Part shown: positions 24,383-33,469 of the stretch, piece by piece | How positions within the stretch are numbered: position 1 is the first letter of the stretch | How the letters are laid out: the number at the start of each line of letters is the position of its first letter | Source of the DNA: Streptomyces tirandamycinicus | Lineage (GTDB): Bacteria; Actinomycetota; Actinomycetes; Streptomycetales; Streptomycetaceae | Direction: 5' to 3' | NCBI RefSeq assembly: GCF_003097515.1 | Contig: NZ_CP029188.1 | Coordinates: 2,223,001-2,287,000, forward strand | DNA: 64,000 nucleotides | Position numbers and translations under genes: made by a program | The notes under the pieces: generated by a model | Database searches by the model: none | Seen by the model: only the letters and a program-made list of their open reading frames with translations | Told to the model about the DNA's origin: nothing

Positions 24383-26122
24383 CTACTGACCGGCGCCGGG
24401 GCCCGTCGCGCCGGTACCGGACGTGCCCCCGCTCAGCTCCGAGATCCAGTCGGTCACGCCCGACACGGCGTCACCGATGGCCTCCCAGTAGCTCTTGCCC
24501 TGGGCGATCCAGCTCTGCAGCGGGGTCAGCTCCCAGATCAGCCAGCCCGCCACGAAGAGCAGAAGCAGCGTGAACAGGCAGCCCTTGAGACAGCCGAGAC
24601 CCGGGATGCGCATGGGGTTGGCGCTGCGCTGCCGGGGCGGGCGCGGCTCGCGCGGCGGCCGCTGGGGGGCCTGGCGGGGCGGTGGCTGCTGCCGCGGCGC
24701 ACTCCGGCGCTGCGGCTGCGGTGCGTAATTCTGCTGCGGTGCGTGCTGCTGCGAGGGCGGGGCGTACTGCTGCTGCGGGGGCTGGGGCTGGGGACGGCGG
24801 CCCTGCTGCTGGTACGGCTGCTGCGGCTGCTGCGGGGCCGGGCGGCGCTGCGGACGGCGGCGCAGGGGGTCCTCGCTCGGGTCCAGGTACTGGACCTGGG
24901 TCTGCTCGTTGCGGTCCCGGGCCGCCTGCAGCTGGGACTGCCAAGGGTGCGGCCCGTCGTTCTGCGGAGGGCCGTCGGGGCGCGGGGGCACGGGCGGCAT
25001 GACCGCGGTGCGGTCCCCCGCGGCGCCCGCAGGGCCCGCAGGGGACGAGTGCGGCAGGACGCTGGTCGCGGCGCTCGGGTCGTACGAGCCGTCGCCGCCC
25101 TGGTGGAACGAGGCGGCGTTGTGCGGCAGCACCTGGGTGGGGTCGGCCGCACCCGGCATGCCGGGGACGGTGGCCGGCGACGGGTCGGGCGCGAGCAGGG
25201 CCCCGACGCCTTCCGCGGCCTCGATCTGCGCGGGCGTGGCGTGCACGCCGACACCGGCGGCGACGACCCGCAGGGCCCGGGCCAGGTTCGCGGCGCTCGG
25301 CCGCTCGCCCGGCTCCTTGCGCAGACAGCGCTCGATGACCGTCCACAGCGGGCCGGGAACGGTGGAGGGACGCCGGGGCTCCTCGCTGAGGTGGCGGTGG
25401 AGCACTTCCAGCGCCGTGCCCCCGCCGAACGGCGGGCGGCCCGTGACCAGCTCGTACATCATGATCCCGGCGCCGTAGACATCCACGGCGGACGTCTGCG
25501 GGCGGCCCTCAGCGGACTCGGGCGCGACATACGCGGGGGTTCCGACGAACTCGTGCGTACGGGTCAGCCCCGGGGAGTCGGCGAGGCGCGCGATCCCGAA
25601 GTCGGTGAGCATCGGGTGCATCTCGCCGTCCCGCTCGGCGAGCAGCACATTGGCCGGCTTGAGGTCGCGGTGGACCACGCCGTCGTCGTGGCTGGCGGCG
25701 AGCGCGTCCGCGATCTGGGCGGTCAGCAGGGCGGCCGCGACCGGGCTGAACGGCCCGTTGTCGCGGATGTAGCGGTGCAGGTCGGGGCCGTCGACGAGAT
25801 CCATCACCAGGGCCAGGACATCGCCCTCCACGACCAGGTCGCGGGTGCGCACGATGTTCGGGTGGGTCAGCCGGAGGAGGACGGACCGCTCGCGCAGGAA
25901 GCGCATCACGACGTCCGCGTCGTTCGCGAGCTCCTCCTTGAGGACCTTGATCGCGACGGTCTCGCCGGGCCGGCCGGGCACGGCCGCGTCGGCGCCCGGG
26001 ATCTCGCTCCCCCCGAGCGCCGCCGCGCCGGGGGAGACGCCCATGCGGGCCCGCCAGACGGTGCCCGTGGCGCCGCGGCCGAGCGGCTCCTCGAGCAGGT
26101 ATTTGCTCCCTACCGGCCGCAC
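24383..26122 (-). CDS. Hanks-type Ser/Thr protein kinase (PkaA-like)
   Basis: 579 aa from GTG 26122; the open frame extends upstream but homologous kinase sequence begins at 'VRPVGSKYLLEEPLGRG'. The N-terminal kinase domain has 'GRGATGTVWRA', 'VAIKVL', 'HRDLKPANVLL', 'DFGIARL' and 'GTPAYVAPE', with an insertion of about 20 residues after the Gly loop. Residues about 300-510 are a disordered Pro/Gln-rich linker. A C-terminal membrane helix ('GCLKGCLFTLLLLFVAGWLIWEL') ends in a short tail. It faces an FHA-domain gene across a divergent promoter, and FHA domains bind phosphothreonine, so the two may be functionally linked. Confidence 0.94.
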   Translation of the reverse strand: MRPVGSKYLLEEPLGRGATGTVWRARMGVSPGAAALGGSEIPGADAAVPGRPGETVAIKVLKEELANDADVVMRFLRERSVLLRLTHPNIVRTRDLVVEGDVLALVMDLVDGPDLHRYIRDNGPFSPVAAALLTAQIADALAASHDDGVVHRDLKPANVLLAERDGEMHPMLTDFGIARLADSPGLTRTHEFVGTPAYVAPESAEGRPQTSAVDVYGAGIMMYELVTGRPPFGGGTALEVLHRHLSEEPRRPSTVPGPLWTVIERCLRKEPGERPSAANLARALRVVAAGVGVHATPAQIEAAEGVGALLAPDPSPATVPGMPGAADPTQVLPHNAASFHQGGDGSYDPSAATSVLPHSSPAGPAGAAGDRTAVMPPVPPRPDGPPQNDGPHPWQSQLQAARDRNEQTQVQYLDPSEDPLRRRPQRRPAPQQPQQPYQQQGRRPQPQPPQQQYAPPSQQHAPQQNYAPQPQRRSAPRQQPPPRQAPQRPPREPRPPRQRSANPMRIPGLGCLKGCLFTLLLLFVAGWLIWELTPLQSWIAQGKSYWEAIGDAVSGVTDWISELSGGTSGTGATGPGAGQ

Positions 26123-26546
26123 GTCATGCGCTCCCTGCTGATCGTCGTCGGAACGTCGGTGCAACGTCGTTCCTGGTGGTTCCGTCTCCCCGGTCCATGG
26201 TCGGCTCCGTCCGGGTGTCCGACCCACTGTAGTGCCGCCGATCGGGTCACCGAAGTGATCGGAGGATCGCCGACTAAGACGCCCGGAACGCCCCGCCGGT
26301 TGCCGAACGGCCGTGCACCGAGCGGCAGAGACGATCCCAACCAGGCACTTTTGGGCCCAGAGGCGACCAATCAAGATCACTTGAAGCCGGGCCCCGGGCG
26401 CGATGTCCGTGACGGATGCGAGGATGCCTCCAGCACGGAGCCGTGGGGCCGGGAGAGCCCCCCGGCCGTGCCGACCTGCCGGGTGGGGGGAATCACAGGG
26501 CGGCTCCCCTGCCGGGCACCCCGCGCAGAAGGGACCGCTGACGGCG
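26123..26546. other. Divergent promoter region, kinase / FHA protein
   Basis: 424 bases between oppositely oriented genes, without a supported gene. It should contain both promoters. GAAGGGACCGC lies upstream of the ATG at 26547. No strong inverted repeat was recognised. Confidence 0.5.
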
Positions 26547-29500
26547 ATGCAGATCCGGCTGACCGTCCTCGCGCCGCGCAGCGGCCAGTCCTCGCAGGGC
26601 GCCACGCGCGCGTGCGACGTGCTCGTCACCGCCCCCGCGGGTACGGCGCTGGCGGCGGTCGCCTCGGCGCTGGCCGCGGCCGCCTCGGGGCCGGAGACCC
26701 CGGCGTCCGGGACGGTCGTGCTCTACGCGGGCCGGGAGCGGCTCGACGCCCAGCGGTGCGCACTGGGCGAGCCGCCGCTCGTCGACGGGGCGGTGCTGTC
26801 GCTGCAGACGCCGGGCGAGGACGAGGCGGCGGACCACGAGGGGGCGGCGGAGCGGACGCAGCTCCATGTGGTCGCGGGCCCGGACGCGGGCGGGGTCCAT
26901 CTGCTGCACGAGGGCCGTATCCGGATCGGGCGCGCGGCGGAGGCTGACGTACCGCTGGACGACCCGGACGTCTCACGGCTGCACTGCGAGATCACGGTCG
27001 CCGAGGACGGCGGGGTCACGGTCGCGGACCTCGGCTCCACGAACGGCACGACGCTGGACGGCGCGGAGGTCGGCCGGCGGCCGGTCCGGCTGGGACCGGG
27101 CGCGCTGCTGCGCATCGGCGAGTCCACGCTCCGGCTGGCGGCCTCGCCGGGTTCCGTCTTCCCGCCGGATCCGGGCTCCGCCTTCCCCTCGGATCCGGGC
27201 TCCGCCGTTCCGCCGGCCCGGGGTTCCGCTTCCCTACCGGCCCAGGCCTCCGCCGTTCCACCGGCCCGGGGTTCCGGTACCGGCCCGTCGGCTCCCGGTG
27301 TCCCGTCACCGGCTTCCTCCGCTCACGACGGCCGTCCGCTGATCGCTCCGGACGGCGAGGGGCATCTGCGGGTGCGCCGCCCCGTACCGGGTCCCGTGCC
27401 CGCGGGCGACCGCCCGGGCAGGGTCCCGTCCTGGGCCCGCGAGCGTGCGGCGGCCGAGCGGGAGGCGATCGAGCGCCAGGCGGCCTTCGGGGCGGCCTTC
27501 CCACCGGCCTCCCCAGCGACCTCGCTCCGAGGCGACGGCGGCCCGGCCCACGGGCGTGCGGACACGTGGGGCCCGGGGCCCGCGGCCGGGGTGCGGGGCG
27601 ACCACGGCCCCGCGTCGGCCGGCACGGCCGGAGGGCGTCCGGCGGGCCCGGGCGCGGACCGGGCGGACACCGCGGGGCGTCCGGCGGGCGCGGACCGGGC
27701 CGCCCAGCCCGGCCACCACCCTCCGGGCGGCTCCTCCACCTCCCGGGGAAGCGGCCCCGGGCGCACAGGCCAGGGCGCTTCCACCGCGAGCGGTCGCCTC
27801 GCGGGCGTCCCGTACGGCGGGGACCACGGTGCGGACCCGGTGCGGCACGACGGACACCAGGGGCACGACGGGCACCAGGGACAAGACAGGCACCGCGGAC
27901 ACGGCGAGCACTACGAGCACCACGAGTACGGCGAGCCCCACAGGCACGACGGACACCAGGGGCACGGCAGACACGTCGAGCACCAGGGGCACCACGGGCA
28001 CGACGCAGCCGACTCCGCCGCCGCGCCGGGCGCCAGGGCTCCGTACGGCGACGAGCCCGGCCGTGCACCCGCATCCGGCGCGACCACGCACGCCACGGGA
28101 GTGGCGGACGGCCTCGGGGTCGCCGGGGGCGGCCCGGCGGGACCGGACGCCGGGCGCGGCGGGCGGCGCAGGCGCGGGATAGGCGCCTGGGCCCGGCGTC
28201 TCACCGGGGGCCGCGACGAGTCCGGCCCGCGGGAGGCGGACGGCGCGAGCCTGCCCGCCGCCCCGGAGCGCACCGCCGAGACCTGGCCCGACCCCGCCGC
28301 CGTGCTGCTCACCGCCCTCGGCCCGGGACCGCGGCTGTGGGAGCGTGACGCCCGCCACCCCGAATCCCTCGTCGTCCGCCTCGGCACGGCCGACCGCGCG
28401 GACACCCCCGCCGTTCCCGTCACCGTGGGCCTTCGGGAGTCGGGATCCCTCGGGCTGGCCGGGCCACGCGACCGGCTCATGGGACTGGCCCGCTCCGTCG
28501 TCGCCCAGGCCGCCGCGCTCCACTCGCCGGCGGACCTGGAGATCGTGCTGATCAGCACCGACCGGGTCAGACCGCTGGAGGAGCGCAAGGAGGCGTGGGG
28601 CTGGCTCGGCTGGCTGCCGCATCTGCGGCCGGCGCACGGCCAGGACTGCCGGCTGCTCCTCGCCTACGACCGCGACCAGGCCGCGGCCAGGACCGCGGAG
28701 CTGACCCGGCGGCTGGACGACGGGCCGCTAGGCCCCGGCTGGCCGAGCGCGGAGCGCCGCGCGGTCGAGCAGGCCGCGGCGCGCCACACGGGGCCGCGCA
28801 CGCTCGTGGTCCTCGACGGCGACCCCGGATCCGCCGCACTGCGGGAGACCACGGCGCGCCTCGCGGGAGGCGGGGCGGCCGCCGGTATCCATCTCGTCTG
28901 CCTTGCCGAGACCCCGCCCGCCTCCCCGCTCTCCCCGGTGGCGGCGACGTACGAGGAGGCCTGTGCGGCGTCACCGGCATTCCGGGAGTGCGGCGCCGTC
29001 GGACTGCTCAGCGGCGATGTGGCCACGGCGCTGCGGCTGCTGCGTACGGCCGCGGGACACCCGGCGGGCCACGGCACGGTCGCGGCGGTGGACGGGGTGT
29101 CGGCGGCGTGGGCCGAGCGGTTCGGCCGTGCCCTGGCGCCGCTGCGGGCCGACGGGGACGCCCCGGCTCACGGCCGGGGGGTGGCGGCCCCGCTGCCGCG
29201 GTCGGCGCGGCTGCTGGACGAACTGGGCCTCGCCCGCGCCACCCCGGCGTCGCTGATGGCCCGCTGGGCGTCCGCCGCTCCCGGCACGGCCGTGCTGGGC
29301 GCCGGGCCCGCGGGACCGGTCGCCGTCGACCTCACCTCGGAGGACCCGCATCTGCTCATCGAGGGCCCCGCGGGCAGCGGCCGTACGGAACTGCTCCGCG
29401 CGATCGCGGCCTCGCTGGCGGCCGGCGGCCGGCCGGACCGGCTGGGACTGCTGGTCGTGGACGGCGCGGGCGGCGAGCGCGGTGAGGGCCTGACGGCACT

Positions 29501-30395
29501 GACCGAACTCCCCCACGTCACCGAGCTTCTGGTCGCCTCCGATCCGCTGCGGATGCGTGCGTTCGCCCAGGCGCTCGGCGCGGAGCTCAAGCGGCGGGCG
29601 GAGCTGCTGGGCGGGGAGGCGTTCGAGGAGTGGCACACGCGCCGGGAGGTCTCCGAGCGGCTGATCGGCCAGCGCCCGCCCAGCGCCGCCGAAGCCCGGG
29701 CGGAGGACAGGGCGGACACGAGGGCTGAGACGAGGAGCGAGGTCCGGGCGGAGGGGCGCGGCGATCTGGAGTCGCCGCCCAGCGGCACGCTCCGGCTCCG
29801 CCCGGCGGGCGGGCGTACGAGGACGGACACGAGCGGCGCGACGGAGGCGGCGGGGAGGCCCGGGCCGCTGCCCCGGCTCGTGGTGCTCGTCGACGACTAC
29901 GACGCCCTGGTCGCCCCGGCGCTCGGCAGTCCGGGCCGCCCCGCGGCGGGCTCCGTCGTCAGGGCGCTGGAGGCGGTGGCCAGGGACGGGCGGCGACTCG
30001 GCGTCCACCTGGTGGCGACGTCGGCCCGCCCGGACCGCACCGCGGACACCGAACTGGCCGGCGGCACCCGGCTGAGAGTGGTGCTGGACGCGCCGCCCGT
30101 GGCGCCCGGCCCGGGGGATCCGGCGCCCGGGCGCGGCAGGCTCGGCCGTCCGGACGGGAGCGTGACGCCGTTCCAGGGCGGCCGGGTGACCGGCCGTATC
30201 CCGAGGACGGCGACCCTGCGTCCCACGGTCGTGGAACTCGAGTGGGAGCGGATGGGCGACCCGCCCGCCCGCCGGCCCGTGCGCGAACTGGGCAACGGGC
30301 CCACGGATCTGGCTCTGCTCGCCAGCGCCCTGGACCGTGCCGCCCGCTCCGTCGACGCCGCACCGGTCCCCCCGCTGGCCCCCGCCCGCCCCTGA
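26547..30395 (+). CDS. FHA-domain FtsK/SpoIIIE-like ATPase with His-rich linker
   Basis: 1282 aa from ATG 26547; the frame is open further 5' but lacks a better start. A ubiquitin-like N-terminus (1-80) is followed by an FHA domain at about 105-195 ('IRIGRAAEADVPLDDPDVSRLHCEI', 'DLGSTNGTTLDG'). A very long Pro/Ala/Gly linker contains a His-rich stretch. The C-terminal half is FtsK/EccC-like: 'EGPAGSGRTELLRAI' (a Walker A with Arg in place of Lys), 'LGLLVVDGAGG' and 'PRLVVLVDDYDAL'. The Arg suggests weak or absent ATP hydrolysis. The protein may read phosphorylation by the divergent kinase. Its cargo or partner is unknown. Confidence 0.85.
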   Translation: MQIRLTVLAPRSGQSSQGATRACDVLVTAPAGTALAAVASALAAAASGPETPASGTVVLYAGRERLDAQRCALGEPPLVDGAVLSLQTPGEDEAADHEGAAERTQLHVVAGPDAGGVHLLHEGRIRIGRAAEADVPLDDPDVSRLHCEITVAEDGGVTVADLGSTNGTTLDGAEVGRRPVRLGPGALLRIGESTLRLAASPGSVFPPDPGSAFPSDPGSAVPPARGSASLPAQASAVPPARGSGTGPSAPGVPSPASSAHDGRPLIAPDGEGHLRVRRPVPGPVPAGDRPGRVPSWARERAAAEREAIERQAAFGAAFPPASPATSLRGDGGPAHGRADTWGPGPAAGVRGDHGPASAGTAGGRPAGPGADRADTAGRPAGADRAAQPGHHPPGGSSTSRGSGPGRTGQGASTASGRLAGVPYGGDHGADPVRHDGHQGHDGHQGQDRHRGHGEHYEHHEYGEPHRHDGHQGHGRHVEHQGHHGHDAADSAAAPGARAPYGDEPGRAPASGATTHATGVADGLGVAGGGPAGPDAGRGGRRRRGIGAWARRLTGGRDESGPREADGASLPAAPERTAETWPDPAAVLLTALGPGPRLWERDARHPESLVVRLGTADRADTPAVPVTVGLRESGSLGLAGPRDRLMGLARSVVAQAAALHSPADLEIVLISTDRVRPLEERKEAWGWLGWLPHLRPAHGQDCRLLLAYDRDQAAARTAELTRRLDDGPLGPGWPSAERRAVEQAAARHTGPRTLVVLDGDPGSAALRETTARLAGGGAAAGIHLVCLAETPPASPLSPVAATYEEACAASPAFRECGAVGLLSGDVATALRLLRTAAGHPAGHGTVAAVDGVSAAWAERFGRALAPLRADGDAPAHGRGVAAPLPRSARLLDELGLARATPASLMARWASAAPGTAVLGAGPAGPVAVDLTSEDPHLLIEGPAGSGRTELLRAIAASLAAGGRPDRLGLLVVDGAGGERGEGLTALTELPHVTELLVASDPLRMRAFAQALGAELKRRAELLGGEAFEEWHTRREVSERLIGQRPPSAAEARAEDRADTRAETRSEVRAEGRGDLESPPSGTLRLRPAGGRTRTDTSGATEAAGRPGPLPRLVVLVDDYDALVAPALGSPGRPAAGSVVRALEAVARDGRRLGVHLVATSARPDRTADTELAGGTRLRVVLDAPPVAPGPGDPAPGRGRLGRPDGSVTPFQGGRVTGRIPRTATLRPTVVELEWERMGDPPARRPVRELGNGPTDLALLASALDRAARSVDAAPVPPLAPARP

Positions 30396-30600
30396 CGCCG
30401 GTGGTCGCGGCAGCCCGCCGTACGGGAGCCGCGGGTGGAGAGTGACAGCACGTCACGAGCCCATCACGATCACCCGGTTGGCAGCGGAGGCGGTATTGCC
30501 CCATCCGTCCCCCGGGCGTAGACCTGAGCGCACGGACGGATCGGGCGTGGCCTGCGTCATAGCTGCGCCCCTTCGCAGGCGCGCGAGAGACGGGGCAGTG

Positions 30601-32097
30601 ATGCGCACAACTCGCAGAGCTCGGACGACGCGGACGGTTCGGACGGCACAGAGGACTCAGACGGCTCAGGAAGCTCCACCGGCTCCAGCGGCTCCAGCGG
30701 CTGGGACGGCCCAGAGGACTCAGCGCACTCGGAGGTCTCGGACGACGCGCGGCTCCGCCGTGGTGGCCCTGGCCGCGCTGGGCGCACTCGCCCTGGCCGG
30801 CTGCGGCGGTGACGGCAAGGACGGCGACGGGGGCGCGGCGGACGCGACCAGGGGATCCGATGCCCCGGCGACGGTCGAACTGCCGAGACTGGACGGACAG
30901 AAGGTCCAGGTGGCGGCGGTCTGGACGGGGCCGGAACAGGAGAACTTCACCAAGGTCCTCAAGGAGTTCGAGAAGCGCACCGGGGCGTCGGTCACCTTCG
31001 TGCCCGCGCAGGACCCGATCGTGAACTTCCTCGGCACGAAGATCGCCGGCGGCAGCCCGCCGGACGTCGCGATGCTCCCCCAGGTCGGCGCCGTCAAGCA
31101 GGCGGTGGACCAGAAGTGGGCCAAGCCCCTCGGACCCGAGGTCAGGGCCGAGCTGGCCGAGAACTACACCAAGGGCTGGCAGGACCTCGGTTCGGTGGAC
31201 GGCACTCCGTACGGCGTGTACTTCAAGGCCGCCAACAAGTCGCTGGTCTGGTACAACAACGCGGTCTTCGAGAACGCCGGCGCCTCCGTGCCGAAGACCT
31301 GGAAGGACTTCCTGACAACGGCCGAGACGATCTACGCGTCCGGTGTCACCCCGGTGTCGGTCGGCGGTGCGGACGGCTGGACGCTCACCGACTGGTTCGA
31401 GAACGTCTACCTCTCGCAGGCCGGCCCGGAGCAGTACGACCGACTCGCCAAGCACGAGATCAAGTGGACCGACCCGTCCGTCACACGGGCCCTGACCACG
31501 CTCGGCGAGCTGTTCGGCAGGCCGCAGCTGATCGCGGGCGGGGCGGACGGCGCGCTGCAGACGGAGTTCCCGACGTCGGTCACCCAGACCTTCACCGGCG
31601 GCGACCAGCCCAAGGGCGCGATGGTGTTCGAGGGCGACTTCGTGACCGTCAACATCGCGCAGACCGACGCGAAGATCGGCACCGACGCCAGGGTCTTCCC
31701 GTTCCCGGCGGTCGGCGGCGGCCGGCCTCCGGTGGTGACGGGCGGCGACGCGGCGGTGGCCCTGAAGGACACCGAGGGCGCGCAGGCGCTGCTGACGTTC
31801 CTGGCCTCCCCCGACGCGGCGCGGATCTGGGCCGGGTCCGGCGGCTTCATCTCGCCGAACAAGGCGCTGGACACCGCCGCGTACCCCGACGACGTGCAGC
31901 GGGGCATCGCCGAGGCGCTCATCGCGGCGGGCGACGACTTCCGCTTCGACATGTCGGACCAGATGCCTCAGTCGTTCGGCGGGACGCCCGGCAAGGGCGA
32001 GTGGAAGGCCCTCCAGGACTTCCTCAAGAACCCGAAGGACGTCGCCGGCACCCAGGCGCGGCTGGAGGCCGACGCGGCCAAGGCGTACCAGAACTGA
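30601..32097 (+). CDS. ABC sugar-transporter substrate-binding lipoprotein
   Basis: 498 aa. An unusually long Arg/Thr/Ala-rich N-terminal stretch (1-50) precedes the lipoprotein signal 'LALAGCGG' (lipidated Cys68). The mature part is a type-1 solute-binding protein of the CUT1 carbohydrate family ('EFEKRTGASVTFVP', 'DVAMLPQVGAVKQ', 'SLVWYNNAVFENAG', 'MVFEGDFVT'). Two permease genes follow at 7 nt and with an overlap. No ATPase gene is present, as is usual for streptomycete sugar importers served by a shared MsiK-type ATPase. The long pre-signal stretch may mean translation starts later than annotated, but no better start is visible. Confidence 0.92.
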   Translation: MRTTRRARTTRTVRTAQRTQTAQEAPPAPAAPAAGTAQRTQRTRRSRTTRGSAVVALAALGALALAGCGGDGKDGDGGAADATRGSDAPATVELPRLDGQKVQVAAVWTGPEQENFTKVLKEFEKRTGASVTFVPAQDPIVNFLGTKIAGGSPPDVAMLPQVGAVKQAVDQKWAKPLGPEVRAELAENYTKGWQDLGSVDGTPYGVYFKAANKSLVWYNNAVFENAGASVPKTWKDFLTTAETIYASGVTPVSVGGADGWTLTDWFENVYLSQAGPEQYDRLAKHEIKWTDPSVTRALTTLGELFGRPQLIAGGADGALQTEFPTSVTQTFTGGDQPKGAMVFEGDFVTVNIAQTDAKIGTDARVFPFPAVGGGRPPVVTGGDAAVALKDTEGAQALLTFLASPDAARIWAGSGGFISPNKALDTAAYPDDVQRGIAEALIAAGDDFRFDMSDQMPQSFGGTPGKGEWKALQDFLKNPKDVAGTQARLEADAAKAYQN

Positions 32098-32104
32098 CGC
32101 CGCG

Positions 32105-33469
32105 ATGACGTCCCCCGAGACGTCCGCCGGAAAGGCGGAGGGCACGGCACCCTCCGCCACCGGGGGCGTTGTGCGCAGAAGCGTGACCGGCACCCGGGGT
32201 CTCGCCGCGGCCGGCTTCCTGCTGCCCGCGCTGGTGCTGCTCGGCGCGCTCGTGGTCTACCCGATCGGGTACTCGGTGTACCGGTCCTTCCTCGACCGCT
32301 CCGGCGAGTCCTTCGCCGGTCTCGGCAACTATGTGGAGATCTTCACCGACGACACCATCCTCACCGCCGTCCGGAACAACGCGATCTGGGTCGTCGTGGC
32401 ACCGACCGTGGCGACCGCCCTCGGCCTGATGTTCGCGGTGCTGACCGAGCGGGTCCGCTGGGGCACGGCGTTCAAGCTGGTCGTCTTCATGCCGATGGCG
32501 ATCTCGATGCTGGCCGCGGGCATCATCTTCCGGCTGGTGTACGAGCAGGACCCGGAGCGCGGAGTCGCCAACGCGGTCTGGGTCGGCGTGCACGACACCT
32601 TCGCCGAGTCGGCGACCTTCCCCAAGGCCCGGCCGAGACCGGGCCATGAGCTGAAGCCGGCCGGCGGCGGGGCGTTCGTCACCGAGCGGCCGGTACGCGC
32701 CGGCAGTCCGGTCGAACTGCCGCTGGTCGGGGTCCCCGCCGGCGGGATGCCGTCCGGTGCCCTGCCGGCGCGGCCGGCACCGGCCGCGGACGACGGCCGG
32801 ATCACCGGGACCGCCTGGCTCGACTTCACCCGGGGCGGCGGCGGGACGGTGAACGCCGTCGACACCGGAGAACCGGGTCTGAAGGGCATGGTGATCGAGG
32901 CGGTCCGGGACGGCCGGGTCGTCGCCACCACCACCGCGGCGGCCGACGGCACGTTCGCGCTGCCGAAGGAGGCGGACGGGGCGTTCGTCCGGCTCCCCGC
33001 GAGCAACTTCCGGGAGCCGTACCACGGCGTGGACTGGCTGGGCCCGTCCCTCGTCACCCCGGCCATCATCGGCAGCTACCTCTGGATGTGGGCGGGCTTC
33101 GCCATGGTGCTGATCGCCGCGGGGCTGGCGGCGGTGCCGCGTGAACTCCTGGAGGCGGCACGGGTGGACGGCGCCAACGAGTGGCAGGTCTTCCGGAGGG
33201 TGACCGTCCCGCTGCTCGCACCGGTCCTGGCGGTCGTTCTCGTCACCCTGATGATCAACGTGCTGAAGATCTTCGACCTGGTGTTCATCATCGCGCCCGG
33301 CTCGGCCCAGGACGACGCCAACGTACTGGCGCTCCAGTTGTACCGCTCATCGTTCGGAACGGACGCGCACCTGGGCGTCGGCAGCGCCATCGCCGTACTG
33401 CTCCTGCTGCTGGTGATCCCGGTGATGGCCTTCAACATCCGCCGGATCCGAAGGGAGACGCGCCGATGA
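32105..33469 (+). CDS. ABC sugar permease, MalF-type, with extracytoplasmic insertion
   Basis: 454 aa, about 150 longer than a typical permease of this class. The N-terminal membrane helices ('FLLPALVLLGALVVYPIGYSVYRSFL') and the C-terminal EAA loop ('PRELLEAARVDGANEWQVFRRVTVPLL') are normal. Between helices 3 and 4, residues about 165-315 form a soluble insertion ending in a carboxypeptidase-regulatory/Cna-like beta-sandwich ('GLKGMVIEAVRDGRVVATTTAAADGTFALP'). The insertion should lie outside, as does the P2 domain of E. coli MalF, and may contact the binding protein. It overlaps the next permease gene by 4 nt (ATGA). Confidence 0.92.
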   Translation: MTSPETSAGKAEGTAPSATGGVVRRSVTGTRGLAAAGFLLPALVLLGALVVYPIGYSVYRSFLDRSGESFAGLGNYVEIFTDDTILTAVRNNAIWVVVAPTVATALGLMFAVLTERVRWGTAFKLVVFMPMAISMLAAGIIFRLVYEQDPERGVANAVWVGVHDTFAESATFPKARPRPGHELKPAGGGAFVTERPVRAGSPVELPLVGVPAGGMPSGALPARPAPAADDGRITGTAWLDFTRGGGGTVNAVDTGEPGLKGMVIEAVRDGRVVATTTAAADGTFALPKEADGAFVRLPASNFREPYHGVDWLGPSLVTPAIIGSYLWMWAGFAMVLIAAGLAAVPRELLEAARVDGANEWQVFRRVTVPLLAPVLAVVLVTLMINVLKIFDLVFIIAPGSAQDDANVLALQLYRSSFGTDAHLGVGSAIAVLLLLLVIPVMAFNIRRIRRETRR

